DNA from: Clostridia bacterium
GTDB lineage: Bacteria > Bacillota > Clostridia > Oscillospirales > Acutalibacteraceae
Length of the DNA: 64,000 nucleotides
Direction of reading: 5' to 3'
NCBI GenBank assembly: GCA_017548045.1
Contig: JAFYNR010000012.1
Coordinates: 1-64,000 of the forward strand
This document shows, in pieces, positions 28,013-36,635 of the stretch (positions within the stretch are counted from its first letter, which is position 1; every line of letters begins with the position of its first letter). The notes under the pieces are model-generated. The model saw nothing but the letters and a program-made list of their open reading frames with translations, had not been told where the DNA came from and searched no databases. A program made the translations under genes and the position numbers.

Positions 28013-29755
28013 TTATTCCGAAAGTGTTTTTACAAACACCATTCCTGCCTTGGGTACGGGGATTGCTGTAAGATTTGCGGCAACCGTGCCGCTTGCTGTT
28101 TCTTCGCCCATACAGTTTACAATTCTGTAAGCCCTGCCCTGTGCGCCTATGATAATCAGTTCGGTATGCATTGATGCGTTGACGATAACCGCTTCGTCGG
28201 TTGTGATTCGGGCAACGGGGGTTGTGAACAAGGTTATGACCGCCTTATCCCTCAGCACGGAGCTTGCACTGCTGTAATTACATTCGGGATTTTCCGCCGT
28301 CAGCCTGCCTTCAAGAAGCACGTCCTTGTGCTCTTTCCAGAATGAAACGTAATATTCAAGCATTCTGCGGTGGTCTTCTGGCAGTTTATCAACACGCACC
28401 GAAACCTGAGGCACTCCGTAAAGAATGCTTGCAAACTGCATTGCCGCATTCTCAGCCGTATCCTCAACGCTCCACATTATCATATCGGAGTGTACGGCGG
28501 TTTTGCCCGAGGTCATACGCAGATTGATAATACCTACACGGTTTTTGAGAATATCGCAGGGGCAGTCGCCCACACGGAGCATATTGCCGTATTTGCGGAT
28601 TGACGGACCCACATATGACTGACGGAATTCAATCATAATTTCGGGATTTATTGCAATAAGCTCCCGTCTGATTTCGCTCATAAGCAGGTGGATTGCGTTT
28701 TCAAGTGACTGACAGTCACGCTTGGGGTCGGGCAGAAGGGATTTGCCTTTGAGCACAAAGGAATCTATGAAATCCAGCTTCAGACCGTCAAGCCTCCAAT
28801 CCGCAACCGCATTCTTATAAATGCTTACAAGGTATTCACGGACCTTTTTGTATCGCGGGTCAAGGCCGAAAAAGGTTTTGTCATCACCCGAACCTTCAAG
28901 AAGCATTCCTTCAAACTCCCTGAATTTTTCGGCATATATGCCCATAAAGGGCACGGAATACCACAGGATAACCTTCATTCCGATTTTATGTATTTCTTCA
29001 ACAAGGCTTGCCATATCACCCATTTTCTTCGGTGCAACCTGCCAGTCGCCGCAGTAGGCGTAGCCTCTGTTGTTATCGTCGGTCTGCCAGCCGTCGTCAA
29101 TGATTACGGTTTCAAGACCGATTTCGCGGGATGCTCTGCACTCCTTGAGAATTTCATCCCTGTCAAGCATCTGATGAAAGCTGTACCACAGCGAATCCAT
29201 AGGATTTTTCGCACTTTCGGGCACGTGTGCAGGCTTGTAGCCCCATTCGTTTTCCCACCAGTCGGCGGTATCGTAAATGCTGTCGTAATAAGGGATATCA
29301 CGCATATCAAGGCGGATAACCGCAGTATATTCCTTTGCAGGTGCGGCAGGCAGAATAAAAAATTCAACCTCGCAAGCAAAGGTTGCATCCTCTTCACGCA
29401 GACCCGTTCTGATGCTTACGGGCGTATCAACGTCGGATACCGCAATGCAGAGCCTGTTTCTGCCCTCGTTTGAAATGAGTGACTGCACGGGCATCCAGGA
29501 TGCAAGGCGGGATTTAATCTGAAGCTTGCCCCATTCGAAGGCAAGGCCGTGGATATCAAGCAGTGAGGGATTCCAGGTTGAGGTGCAATCCCTTGCACTG
29601 AAATTCCACTCGATTCTGAAGGGTTCGGGGATTTCGGGTGAGGGCAGGGTCATACTGACCGTAAGGTAAAGAATATCCCCGTCCTTTTTTTGTTTTAATT
29701 CTATACAGGCGTTTTTATTGCCGCCCGAAATTTTAAAATTCATATTATCACACAT
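28013..29755 (-). CDS. GH36 alpha-galactosidase
   Basis: 580 residues, no signal peptide, cytoplasmic. The (beta/alpha)8 core has VIIDDGWQTDDNNRG (about 217-231), the nucleophile D328 in DGLKLDFIDSF and the acid/base D397 in MLRVGDCPCD. It would remove alpha-1,6-galactose from raffinose-type sugars or galactomannan oligosaccharides. It is shorter than 700-residue GH36 enzymes, as in the compact clostridial type. No good Shine-Dalgarno is seen before either MCDN or the in-frame ATG four codons later, so the start is uncertain. First gene of the leftward glycosidase operon. Confidence 0.88.
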   Translation of the reverse strand: MCDNMNFKISGGNKNACIELKQKKDGDILYLTVSMTLPSPEIPEPFRIEWNFSARDCTSTWNPSLLDIHGLAFEWGKLQIKSRLASWMPVQSLISNEGRNRLCIAVSDVDTPVSIRTGLREEDATFACEVEFFILPAAPAKEYTAVIRLDMRDIPYYDSIYDTADWWENEWGYKPAHVPESAKNPMDSLWYSFHQMLDRDEILKECRASREIGLETVIIDDGWQTDDNNRGYAYCGDWQVAPKKMGDMASLVEEIHKIGMKVILWYSVPFMGIYAEKFREFEGMLLEGSGDDKTFFGLDPRYKKVREYLVSIYKNAVADWRLDGLKLDFIDSFVLKGKSLLPDPKRDCQSLENAIHLLMSEIRRELIAINPEIMIEFRQSYVGPSIRKYGNMLRVGDCPCDILKNRVGIINLRMTSGKTAVHSDMIMWSVEDTAENAAMQFASILYGVPQVSVRVDKLPEDHRRMLEYYVSFWKEHKDVLLEGRLTAENPECNYSSASSVLRDKAVITLFTTPVARITTDEAVIVNASMHTELIIIGAQGRAYRIVNCMGEETASGTVAANLTAIPVPKAGMVFVKTLSE

Positions 29756-29763
29756 TCATAATC

Positions 29764-29792
29764 CGAAAACCCCCGGAAAATCTCCGAGGGCT
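29764..29792 (-). terminator. Terminator after the phosphoribosyltransferase gene
   Basis: 7-bp stem CCCTCGG/CCGGGGG followed by TTTTC in the minus sense. Confidence 0.65.
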
Positions 29793-29798
29793 TTGATC

Positions 29799-30443
29799 TT
29801 AAAGTTTTGAAAAACCGTGGCTGTTGATGAGGGCGTCAATACGCTTGCCTTCCTTACAAAGAGGACACTCGTGGGAGGGGCTTGCAAAATATCCGGGTAA
29901 ATCCTTGGGATTGAATACGGAGTTAACGGTGTAGCCGTCAACCTCTTCTGCGGTTGAGAAGATTGAAGCAACGCCCACAACCTCGCCGCCGTAATATTTA
30001 ACGGCTTCCATAGCCGCCCTTACGGTGCCGCCCGTTGCAACCGAAACAGCAAGAACAAGCACGTGCTTACCTCTTATCATAGGCACGATGTTATCTCTGA
30101 AAAGAAGCTGTGAACCGCTTGTCATTTCGGGTGTGACAACGTAAACGGTCTGGTGGGCATTTATGTTCATCCAGTTGTTTTTTGTAAGCTCTTCCGCAAG
30201 ACAGGCACCGATAACCTCTGTGCCGTCAAGGCAGAGAATGGTATCAATGATATTTACCTTATATTTGCTGTTGCTGCAAAGCTCCTGTGCAACTGCCTTT
30301 GCTTCCGACAGACGGGATTTCTGTGCGGCAACGTCGATATAGTAGTTACTGTGAGAATGGTTTGTTGCAAAATGACCCTTTGCAACACGGAGAAAAAGGT
30401 TGCTTCTTTTGGTTTTGATTTTGGTGATGCTTGACGTAGGCAT
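29799..30443 (-). CDS. Phosphoribosyltransferase-family protein (orotate PRTase-like)
   Basis: 214 residues, cytoplasmic. The PRPP-binding loop region reads HVLVLAVSVATGGTVRAAME (about 150-170), a type I PRTase signature in which the usual acidic pair before the loop is replaced by A-V-S. The N-terminal half has FATNHSHSNYYIDV, similar to OPRTase-like clostridial proteins. A CPLC pair near the C-terminus could bind metal. The altered PRPP motif means catalysis is not certain; a nucleotide-sensing role is possible. It has a TTGTAA-N17-TAAAAT candidate promoter and no operon partner. Confidence 0.75.
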   Translation of the reverse strand: MPTSSITKIKTKRSNLFLRVAKGHFATNHSHSNYYIDVAAQKSRLSEAKAVAQELCSNSKYKVNIIDTILCLDGTEVIGACLAEELTKNNWMNINAHQTVYVVTPEMTSGSQLLFRDNIVPMIRGKHVLVLAVSVATGGTVRAAMEAVKYYGGEVVGVASIFSTAEEVDGYTVNSVFNPKDLPGYFASPSHECPLCKEGKRIDALINSHGFSKL

Positions 30444-30522
30444 TAAAAAACCTCCTTGGAATATGGTTTACATTATTATTTTATAATAAATGCACAATAA
30501 TTACAAGAAAAATTTTGAAATT

Positions 30523-30699
30523 TTATTCATTTTCTTCTTTCAAATTTTCCAATGCCACCCTTACAGCCTCAACAACGAACGCAGTGAATGTGCATTGTTT
30601 TCCTTCAATCGCCTGTTCAACCTCCTCAATTATATTATTGGGAAATCTTATGCATTTGTTTGTGGTTGGCGGAACAGCAGGAATCTGAAATTTTTTCAT
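30523..30699 (-). CDS. Small ribbon-helix-helix-type DNA-binding protein
   Basis: 58 residues from the ATG at 30697-30699, which has GAGGTATATAT upstream; an upstream in-frame start at 30762 has none. IPAVPPTTNKCIRFPNNIIE gives the strand and first helix, and CTFTAFVVEAVRVALENLKE the second helix of an Arc/MetJ-like fold. It is likely a dimeric repressor. It is divergent from the gene at 30824, and a perfect palindrome (30761-30788) in the shared region is its probable operator. Confidence 0.72.
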   Translation of the reverse strand: MKKFQIPAVPPTTNKCIRFPNNIIEEVEQAIEGKQCTFTAFVVEAVRVALENLKEENE

Positions 30700-30760
30700 A
30701 TATATACCTCGCAATACAATTATATATATTATCGTATCGCAAAAATAATTTCGTTTATGC

Positions 30761-30788
30761 ATTACAAATGTATTGCAATATTTGTAAT
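30761..30788. promoter_or_regulatory. Palindrome ATTACAAAT-N10-ATTTGTAAT, candidate operator
   Basis: Perfect 9-bp inverted repeat overlapping the -35 of the promoter for the gene at 30824, between it and the ribbon-helix-helix gene. Confidence 0.6.
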
Positions 30789-30801
30789 GTTATGTTAAAA
30801 T
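30773..30801 (+). promoter_or_regulatory. SigA-type promoter for the Thr-stalk zinc-motif gene
   Basis: TTGCAA-N17-TAAAAT, overlapping the palindrome at 30761-30788. Confidence 0.6.
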
Positions 30802-30823
30802 TCACAAAAAGGGGGTATAAAGT

Positions 30824-31345
30824 ATGTTTGACAGATTTAAGAAAAATAAAGACGGTAACAAGAAGAAAGGTTGCACAACCGCAATCATTTTTTCTCTTTT
30901 TTTAATCATCGGTATCGGATTCTGCGGCGGAGATGAAACTGCTGACACTGGCGAATCAACAGCCGTAACAACAACCTCAACAACAGTCAGCGATATATCG
31001 GAAACAAGCACAACAACGGCTGAAATAACAACAGAGAAAGAAACAACAACAAAAAACCAGACCACCGCCGCAAAAGAAACCACTACGCAAAAACAAACAA
31101 CCGCCAAAAATGAAACTACCACTAAAAAAGAAACTACCACCAAGAAAAAGGTTGAAACAACCAAAAGCGGTGCAGACAATTCAGAAGTAAGGCTCTATGT
31201 ACTTAACACTAACACAAAAAAATTTCATTATCCAAGCTGCGGTTCCGTTAAAAAGATAAAAGAAAAGAATTATTCCGAATTCGAAGGCACCCGTGAAAAA
31301 GTTATTGCAAAAGGTTATGAACCTTGCGGAAACTGTCACCCTTAA
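30824..31345 (+). CDS. Membrane-anchored Thr-rich stalk protein with Cys/His metal-binding tail
   Basis: 173 residues. Lys-rich start, one membrane helix (about 18-35), a Thr/Lys/Gln stalk (about 45-115) and a C-terminal domain with the spaced ligands FHYPSCGSVKKI ... GYEPCGNCHP. That ending is seen at the C-terminus of clostridial nuclease and ComEC-type proteins and resembles the Ada metal-binding fold. Topology predicts the Cys/His domain outside. GGGGG precedes the ATG. The binding partner is unknown. The stalk is like those of the two fused sigma factors. Confidence 0.8.
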   Translation: MFDRFKKNKDGNKKKGCTTAIIFSLFLIIGIGFCGGDETADTGESTAVTTTSTTVSDISETSTTTAEITTEKETTTKNQTTAAKETTTQKQTTAKNETTTKKETTTKKKVETTKSGADNSEVRLYVLNTNTKKFHYPSCGSVKKIKEKNYSEFEGTREKVIAKGYEPCGNCHP

Positions 31346-31376
31346 CAGTTATATTCTTCCGAAAACACCATATCAG

Positions 31377-31414
31377 AAACAGCTTTTTGATAATATCAAG
31401 AAGCTGTTTTTTTA
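31377..31414 (+). terminator. Terminator after the Thr-stalk gene
   Basis: Stem AAACAGCTT/AAGCTGTTT with a long T run. Confidence 0.8.
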
Positions 31415-31443
31415 ATATTTCGACTAATACTATAAATATTCCA

Positions 31444-31472
31444 TTGCCATTGACGGGAATGCGTGATATAAT
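31444..31472 (+). promoter_or_regulatory. SigA-type promoter of uxuA-eda-kdgK
   Basis: TTGCCA-N17-TATAAT, 55 bp upstream of uxuA. Confidence 0.75.
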
Positions 31473-31527
31473 TATCGTGTAAAAGAAGGGCTTTGCGCCC
31501 GAAATTAAAATTCAGGAGGACAGTATT

Positions 31528-32580
31528 ATGAAAATGTCATTCCGCTGGTACGGCGAATCCGACCCCGTTTCACTTGAATATATCCGCCAGATTCCCAATA
31601 TGAAAAGTATTGTAAGTGCGGTTTACGACGTTAAGCCGGGTGAGGTATGGCCCGAAGAAAGCCTTGCAAAAATGAAAAAGCAGTGCGACGACAACGGTCT
31701 TATCTTCGATGTTGTTGAGTCAATCCCCGTTCACGAGGATATAAAGCTTGGCAGAGGCGACGTTGATAAGCTTATTGACGTTTACTGCGAGAATATCCGC
31801 CGCTGTGCAAAATACGGCGTTAAGTGCGTCACCTATAACTTTATGCCCGTTTTCGACTGGACACGCACTCAGCTTGATAAGGTTGCTCCCGACGGCTCAA
31901 CAAGCCTTGTTATGTATTGGGAGCAGATGAAGGGTCTTGACCCTCTCAAAGACGATATTCATCTTCCCGGCTGGGATTCAAGCTACACTCAGGATGAGGT
32001 CCGCGAGCTCATTACCGCATACGGCGAAATCGGCTCCGAGGGTCTTTGGGCTAACCTTGAAAGATTCCTTAAAAAGGTTATTCCCGTTTGCGAAGAATGT
32101 GACGTGAGAATGGCTATCCATCCCGATGACCCTCCCTACCCCATTTTCGGTCTGCCCCGAATCATCACAGACGAAGCGGCTCTTGACAGAATGCTTGCAA
32201 TCGTTGACAGCCCTGCAAACAGCCTTTGCCTGTGCACAGGTTCATTAGGCTGTGCCGCATCAAACGACGTTGTTGCAATGGTGCGTAAATACAGTGCTAT
32301 GGACAGAATCGCATTTATGCATATGAGAAATATCCTTATTATGCCCGACGGCAGCTTTGAAGAAAGCGGCCACCTTTCGGATTGCGGAAGTCTTGATATG
32401 TATGAAATCACAAAGGCTCTTGTTGAAACAGGCTTTGACGGCTACGTAAGACCCGACCACGGCAGAATGATATGGGGCGAAACAGGCAAGCCCGGCTACG
32501 GACTTTATGACCGTGCACTGGGTGCCGCATATATCAACGGACTTTTTGAAGCCTGCGAAAAATCAATTCGTAATGCGTAA
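31528..32580 (+). CDS. uxuA: Mannonate dehydratase
   Basis: 350 residues, full length. Removes water from D-mannonate to give 2-keto-3-deoxygluconate (KDG) in hexuronate catabolism. UxuA signatures: MSFRWYGESDPVSLEYIRQI, CVTYNFMPVFDWTRT, MAIHPDDPPYPIFGLPRI, LCLCTGSLG, GYVRPDHGRMIWGE; the Cys, His and Asp in these blocks are the Mn/Fe ligands known for the family. First gene of an operon with eda and kdgK, so the KDG it makes is passed on. The last codons lie in a small AATTCGT repeat, giving an unusual SIRNA ending. Confidence 0.96.
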   Translation: MKMSFRWYGESDPVSLEYIRQIPNMKSIVSAVYDVKPGEVWPEESLAKMKKQCDDNGLIFDVVESIPVHEDIKLGRGDVDKLIDVYCENIRRCAKYGVKCVTYNFMPVFDWTRTQLDKVAPDGSTSLVMYWEQMKGLDPLKDDIHLPGWDSSYTQDEVRELITAYGEIGSEGLWANLERFLKKVIPVCEECDVRMAIHPDDPPYPIFGLPRIITDEAALDRMLAIVDSPANSLCLCTGSLGCAASNDVVAMVRKYSAMDRIAFMHMRNILIMPDGSFEESGHLSDCGSLDMYEITKALVETGFDGYVRPDHGRMIWGETGKPGYGLYDRALGAAYINGLFEACEKSIRNA

Positions 32581-32591
32581 TTCGTAATTCG
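32565..32591 (+). repeat. AATTCGTAAT-type tandem repeat over the uxuA stop
   Basis: Three AATTCG words separated by GTAATGCGT and GT, spanning the last uxuA codons and the start of the intergenic space. Such strings mark ends of small insertion-like repeats in some clostridial genomes (recollection). Confidence 0.45.
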
Positions 32592-32623
32592 AAATTATTC
32601 TTTTTTGTTTGGAGGATTGTAAT

Positions 32624-33265
32624 ATGAATCAGATTTCAGAGAAAATAATGTCAATCGGCGTTGTGCCCGTAATAAAGCTCAACAACCCCGAAAGGGATTC
32701 CGTAAGCCTTGCAAAGGCTCTTGTTGAAGGCGGCGTGCCCGTTGCAGAGGTTACCTTCCGTGCGGCAGGTGCGGCAACCGCTATAAAGCTTATGAGTGAA
32801 AACGTTCCCGAAATGCTTGTAGGCGCAGGCACCGTACTCACAACCGCACAGGTTGACGAGGCTGTTGCGGCAGGTGCAAAATTCATCGTTACACCCGGTC
32901 TTGACGAAGAAATCGTCAAATACTGCCAGAGCAAGAATGTTCCCATCTATGCAGGATGCACCACTCCCACAGATTATCACACGGCATACAGACTGGGTCT
33001 TGACGTGCTTAAATTCTTCCCTGCCGAGCAAAGCGGCGGCCTTGCAAAAATCAAGGCTATGAGCGCACCCTTCCCCATGTTCAAGGTTATGCCCACAGGC
33101 GGAATTTCGCTCAAAAATCTTGGCGAATATCTTTCCTGCCCCGTTATTGCGGCCTGCGGCGGCTCATATATGGTAACCGCAGACCTTATCGACAATCAGA
33201 AATGGGACGAAATCATCGACCTTTGCAAGCAGTCGGTTGAAATCGTTAAGGAGGCAAGAAAATAA
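32624..33265 (+). CDS. eda: KDPG/KHG aldolase
   Basis: 213 residues from ATG 32624, which has GGAGGATTGTAAT upstream; the in-frame codon at 32609 lacks a site. Cleaves 2-keto-3-deoxy-6-phosphogluconate to pyruvate and glyceraldehyde-3-phosphate. Motifs: VVPVIKLNNP, VAEVTFRAAGAATAIK (catalytic Glu), VGAGTVLT, FIVTPG, LKFFPAEQSGG (Schiff-base Lys in the FFPAE block region) and PTGGISLKN. The stop TAA overlaps the kdgK start (TAATG), so the two are translationally coupled. Confidence 0.95.
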   Translation: MNQISEKIMSIGVVPVIKLNNPERDSVSLAKALVEGGVPVAEVTFRAAGAATAIKLMSENVPEMLVGAGTVLTTAQVDEAVAAGAKFIVTPGLDEEIVKYCQSKNVPIYAGCTTPTDYHTAYRLGLDVLKFFPAEQSGGLAKIKAMSAPFPMFKVMPTGGISLKNLGEYLSCPVIAACGGSYMVTADLIDNQKWDEIIDLCKQSVEIVKEARK

Positions 33266-34287
33266 TGGCAAGAGTAGTTACCTTCGGCGAAATTATGCTT
33301 CGCCTTGCACCCAACGGATATTACAGATTCTTTCAGGATGACCAGCTTCAGGCTACCTTCGGCGGCGGTGAAGCAAACGTTTCCGTTTCACTTGCAAATT
33401 ACGGCTTTGATTCGGCATTCGTAACAAAGCTCCCCTCTCACGCAATCGGTCAGGCAGCTGTTAATTCACTTCGCTACTTCGGCGTTGACACAAGCAAAAT
33501 CGTCCGTGGCGGCGACAGAGTGGGCATATATTTCCTCGAAAAAGGTGCTTCACAGCGTGGCAGTGTATGTATCTATGACAGAGCACATTCAGCCATTCAG
33601 GAGGCTGACCCCTCGGATTTCGACTGGGATGCAATTTTTGAGGGTGCGGATTGGTTCCACTTCACGGGCATCACTCCCGCACTGGGCGCAAATCTTGTTG
33701 AAATCTGCAAGCAGGCATGTATTGCCGCAAAGGCAAAGGGCGTTAAAATCTCCTGCGACCTTAATTACAGAGGTAAGCTCTGGACAAGGGCAGAAGCAAG
33801 AGAAGCCATGAGCGAGCTTTGCAAATACGTTGACGTATGCATTTCAAACGAAGAAGATGCAAAGGACGTTTTCGGCATTGAGGCTGAAAACACCGATATC
33901 TACGGCGGCAAGCTCAATCACGAGGGCTACAAATCCGTTGCAAAGCAGCTTGCCGATAAATTCGGCTTCGAAAAGGTTGCAATCACTCTGAGAACCTCGA
34001 TTTCCGCCAGCGACAATGACTGGGCAGGTATGCTTTATGACGGCGAAAACTACTGCTTCTCAAAGTCATATCACCTTCACATCGTTGACCGTGTAGGCGG
34101 CGGCGACAGCTTCGGCGGCGGTCTTATCTACGCACTCCTCACAGGCAAGGATACACAGAGCGCAATCGAATTTGCGGTTGCGGCATCCGCACTCAAGCAC
34201 TCCGTTGAGGGTGACTTCAACAGAGTTACCGTTTCAGAGGTTGAGAAGCTTGCAGGCGGCGACGGCTCAGGCAGAGTTCAGAGATAA
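33265..34287 (+). CDS. kdgK: 2-keto-3-deoxygluconate kinase (PfkB family)
   Basis: 340 residues. PfkB signatures: FGEIMLRLAPNG at the N-terminus, GGGEANVSVSLANYG, and DRVGGGDSFGGGLIYALL near 275-292 with the catalytic Asp and anion hole. KDG is inferred as substrate because the gene overlaps eda and follows uxuA: mannonate to KDG (UxuA), KDG to KDPG (this kinase), KDPG to C3 units (Eda). The insert KGASQRGSVCIYDRAHSAI is typical of KdgK. Ends before an intrinsic terminator. Confidence 0.93.
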   Translation: MARVVTFGEIMLRLAPNGYYRFFQDDQLQATFGGGEANVSVSLANYGFDSAFVTKLPSHAIGQAAVNSLRYFGVDTSKIVRGGDRVGIYFLEKGASQRGSVCIYDRAHSAIQEADPSDFDWDAIFEGADWFHFTGITPALGANLVEICKQACIAAKAKGVKISCDLNYRGKLWTRAEAREAMSELCKYVDVCISNEEDAKDVFGIEAENTDIYGGKLNHEGYKSVAKQLADKFGFEKVAITLRTSISASDNDWAGMLYDGENYCFSKSYHLHIVDRVGGGDSFGGGLIYALLTGKDTQSAIEFAVAASALKHSVEGDFNRVTVSEVEKLAGGDGSGRVQR

Positions 34288-34310
34288 CCCAATCGGTAAA
34301 TATAAAAATT

Positions 34311-34346
34311 ACAGGGACTGATTTTTACGTCAGTCCCTGTTTTCTT
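34311..34346. terminator. Terminator after kdgK
   Basis: 11-bp stem ACAGGGACTGA/TCAGTCCCTGT with a T-rich tail on the plus strand; it overlaps the 3' end of the convergent PHP gene. Confidence 0.85.
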
Positions 34347-35176
34347 TTCTTCATATTTTCCAATACTGAATACGGGATTTTCATATTGCCAAGACCCGTG
34401 CCGATTGAAATATGGGGTTTCATTTTTGCGTGAAAATCCGTTCCGCCGCTTATCATCAGCCCCAATTCCGCCGCCATTTTCTGATATTTTTCCTGCATTT
34501 CGGGGGTGTAATCCGTGTAATACCCTTCAAGTCCGCAAAGACCGTAGCCCTTTAATTCAACAAGGAATTCACGAAGCTCGTCATCGGGAAGCTTTGTAAG
34601 ATGAGGATGGGCAAGGAACGAAATTCCGCCGCATTGGGCAATAAGCTCCACGGCTTCATGGGCGGTAAGGCGCTGTTTTTCGCAATAGGCATATTTGCCC
34701 ACGGACATATATTTATCAAAGCCCTCTTTGACGCTCTGGGTGTAGCCCTTATCCATAAGCACCCGTGCAAAATGTGCTCTGCCCACAAAATTATTGGGTG
34801 CAAGGGCACGCACTTCTTCAAGAGTGATATCAAATCCCAATTCATTGAGCCTTTGGGTTGTAACGTAATTACGCTGAATTCTCAGCTCCACAACCTCTTT
34901 CAGCATTTTCTGAAGCTCGGGGTTGGTATAATCAATAAAATAGCCCAGAATATGGGTTTCAGTTTTTGAAATAACCGAAAACTCAATGGCAGGAACAACC
35001 TCAACACCGATTCTTTTTCCCTCGGCAATGGCTTCTTCAAGACCGTCAACCGTATCGTGGTCGCTGAGAGCAATGGCAGAAAGTCCCGCCCTTTTAGCTT
35101 CCTGCACAACCTGAGCAGGAGTCATTGACCCGTCAGATTTAAGAGAATGTGTGTGCAAATCAATATATTTTTCCAT
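34325..35176 (-). CDS. PHP-domain phosphoesterase (TrpH/YciV-like)
   Basis: 283 residues, cytoplasmic. Full set of PHP metal motifs: DLHTHSLKSDGSM (about 6-18), ALSDHDTVDG (about 36-45), VVPAIEFS, ISFLAHPHLTK and GGTDFHAKMKPHIS. Relatives act as 3',5'-nucleoside bisphosphate phosphatases or 5'-3' RNases on short RNA. Length and motif order match the TrpH/YciV group. Own promoter on the minus strand; no operon partner. Confidence 0.92.
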   Translation of the reverse strand: MEKYIDLHTHSLKSDGSMTPAQVVQEAKRAGLSAIALSDHDTVDGLEEAIAEGKRIGVEVVPAIEFSVISKTETHILGYFIDYTNPELQKMLKEVVELRIQRNYVTTQRLNELGFDITLEEVRALAPNNFVGRAHFARVLMDKGYTQSVKEGFDKYMSVGKYAYCEKQRLTAHEAVELIAQCGGISFLAHPHLTKLPDDELREFLVELKGYGLCGLEGYYTDYTPEMQEKYQKMAAELGLMISGGTDFHAKMKPHISIGTGLGNMKIPYSVLENMKKRKQGLT

Positions 35177-35191
35177 ATAATCACCTCAGCT

Positions 35192-35220
35192 ATTTTATCA
35201 CTCCGCAAATATAAATTCAA
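35192..35220 (-). promoter_or_regulatory. SigA-type promoter of the PHP gene
   Basis: TTGAAT-N17-TAAAAT on the minus strand. Confidence 0.65.
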
Positions 35221-35225
35221 GTCTG

Positions 35226-35254
35226 TTGAAAAATATATAATTATATGGTATTAT
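35226..35254 (+). promoter_or_regulatory. SigA-type promoter of the K+ uptake operon
   Basis: TTGAAA-N17-TATTAT, back-to-back with the leftward PHP promoter 6 bp away. The leader is too short for a ydaO-type riboswitch. Confidence 0.65.
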
Positions 35255-35283
35255 TTATCTATTACAGACCGAGAGGTTAAAAA

Positions 35284-36627
35284 ATGAAACTCAAACGAAA
35301 ATTTTCACAAACAAGAATAATCGCCCTTGGCTTTATTTCCATAATCGCATTGGGCACAATTCTGCTGATGCTTCCCGTTGCCTGCGCAAGCGGCGAAAGT
35401 GCAGACTTTGTGACGGCACTTTTCACGGCGGTTTCTTCAAGCTGTGTTACGGGTCTTGTGGTTACGGATACGGCAACAGGCTGGTCCCTTTTCGGGCAGG
35501 TCGTCATAATCTGCCTGATTCAGGTGGGCGGTCTGGGATTTATGACCATTGCAACCCTTTTTTCAATGCTCCTTAAAAAGAAAATGGGTCTGCGTGCCCG
35601 TGAAATTATGGTTGAAAGCATCAACACTGAGCATATCGGCGGCATTGCAAAGCTTACGGGCAAGATTGCCGCAGGCACTGCGATTTTTGAAGGTGCAGGC
35701 GCACTTCTGCTGGCAACAAGGTTCATACCCCGATTCGGTTGGGGCAAGGGCATATGGTATGCGGTTTTCCATTCGATTTCAGCATTCTGCAACGCAGGCT
35801 TCGACCTTATGGGCGCATACTACGGCAAATATTGCTCCTTTGTTGAATTTTCAGACGATTGGGTGGTTATTCTCACCCTTTCCGCACTTATAGTCATCGG
35901 CGGCATCGGCTTTCTCGTATGGGATGACGTCAGCGTGAAAAAGCTGAAATTCAAGCGGTATCAGCTTCATACGAAAATCGTTCTGACGGTTACGGCAATC
36001 CTGCTTGCTGTGCCTGCAGTTCTTTTCTTCGTATTTGAAAGAAATTTCACAAACGAAGGGCTGACCTTCGATCACAGCCTGCTTAACTCGATTTTTGATT
36101 CGGTAACCGCAAGAACTGCAGGTATGAACTCCACCGACACCGCTTCCCTTGCACCTGCAAGTAAGATTCTCACTGTATTTCTTATGTTCATCGGCGGCTC
36201 GCCCGGTTCAACCGCAGGCGGCATCAAAACCACAACCCTTGCGGTTATCGCAATGTCCACCTTCAACGGTATTACGCACAGACAGTCACAGGGAATATTC
36301 GGCAGAAGGCTTGAAAAGGATGCAATCCACAAGGCAAGCTCCGTTGTGTTCACAAATATGAGCCTTGCGATTTTCGGCATTATATCAATTCTCGCAATCC
36401 AGCCTCAGCTCAATATCGGCGACGTTATTTTTGAATGTGCTTCGGCAATAGGTACTGTCGGTATGACAACGGGCATAACCCGTGACCTTGCAACAGCGTC
36501 AAGGCTGATTATTGCATTTCTGATGTTCTGCGGCAGAGTGGGAAGTGTATCCTTCGCCCTTGCCCTTATGGAAAAGAAAGCCGCTCCCCCCGTCAAGAAT
36601 CCCAGAGAAAAAATTACGATAGGATAG
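35284..36627 (+). CDS. TrkH/KtrB-family potassium channel subunit
   Basis: 447 residues, integral membrane. Four pore-loop repeats of the family can be traced: TAVSSSCVTGLVVTDT, FHSISAFCNAGFDLMG, SVTARTAGMNSTDTASL with GGSPGSTAGGIKTTT, and ASAIGTVGMTTGITRDL; each carries the selectivity Gly. Length suggests the KtrB type rather than the longer TrkH. It forms the membrane pore for K+ (or Na+-linked K+) uptake and is gated by the cytoplasmic RCK protein encoded 9 bp downstream. Confidence 0.93.
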   Translation: MKLKRKFSQTRIIALGFISIIALGTILLMLPVACASGESADFVTALFTAVSSSCVTGLVVTDTATGWSLFGQVVIICLIQVGGLGFMTIATLFSMLLKKKMGLRAREIMVESINTEHIGGIAKLTGKIAAGTAIFEGAGALLLATRFIPRFGWGKGIWYAVFHSISAFCNAGFDLMGAYYGKYCSFVEFSDDWVVILTLSALIVIGGIGFLVWDDVSVKKLKFKRYQLHTKIVLTVTAILLAVPAVLFFVFERNFTNEGLTFDHSLLNSIFDSVTARTAGMNSTDTASLAPASKILTVFLMFIGGSPGSTAGGIKTTTLAVIAMSTFNGITHRQSQGIFGRRLEKDAIHKASSVVFTNMSLAIFGIISILAIQPQLNIGDVIFECASAIGTVGMTTGITRDLATASRLIIAFLMFCGRVGSVSFALALMEKKAAPPVKNPREKITIG

Positions 36628-36635
36628 GTGAAATT

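Noticed and set aside
30824..31179. Long open frame on the strand opposite the Thr-rich stalk gene (Val/Ser-rich)
   Set aside because: Mirror image of ACN codons; Val-rich shadow frames occur opposite every Thr stalk in the window (also 14286-14489 and 42190-42564).
35255..35283. c-di-AMP riboswitch before the potassium-uptake operon
   Set aside because: The leader is under 40 nt, far too short for the known ydaO-type fold.
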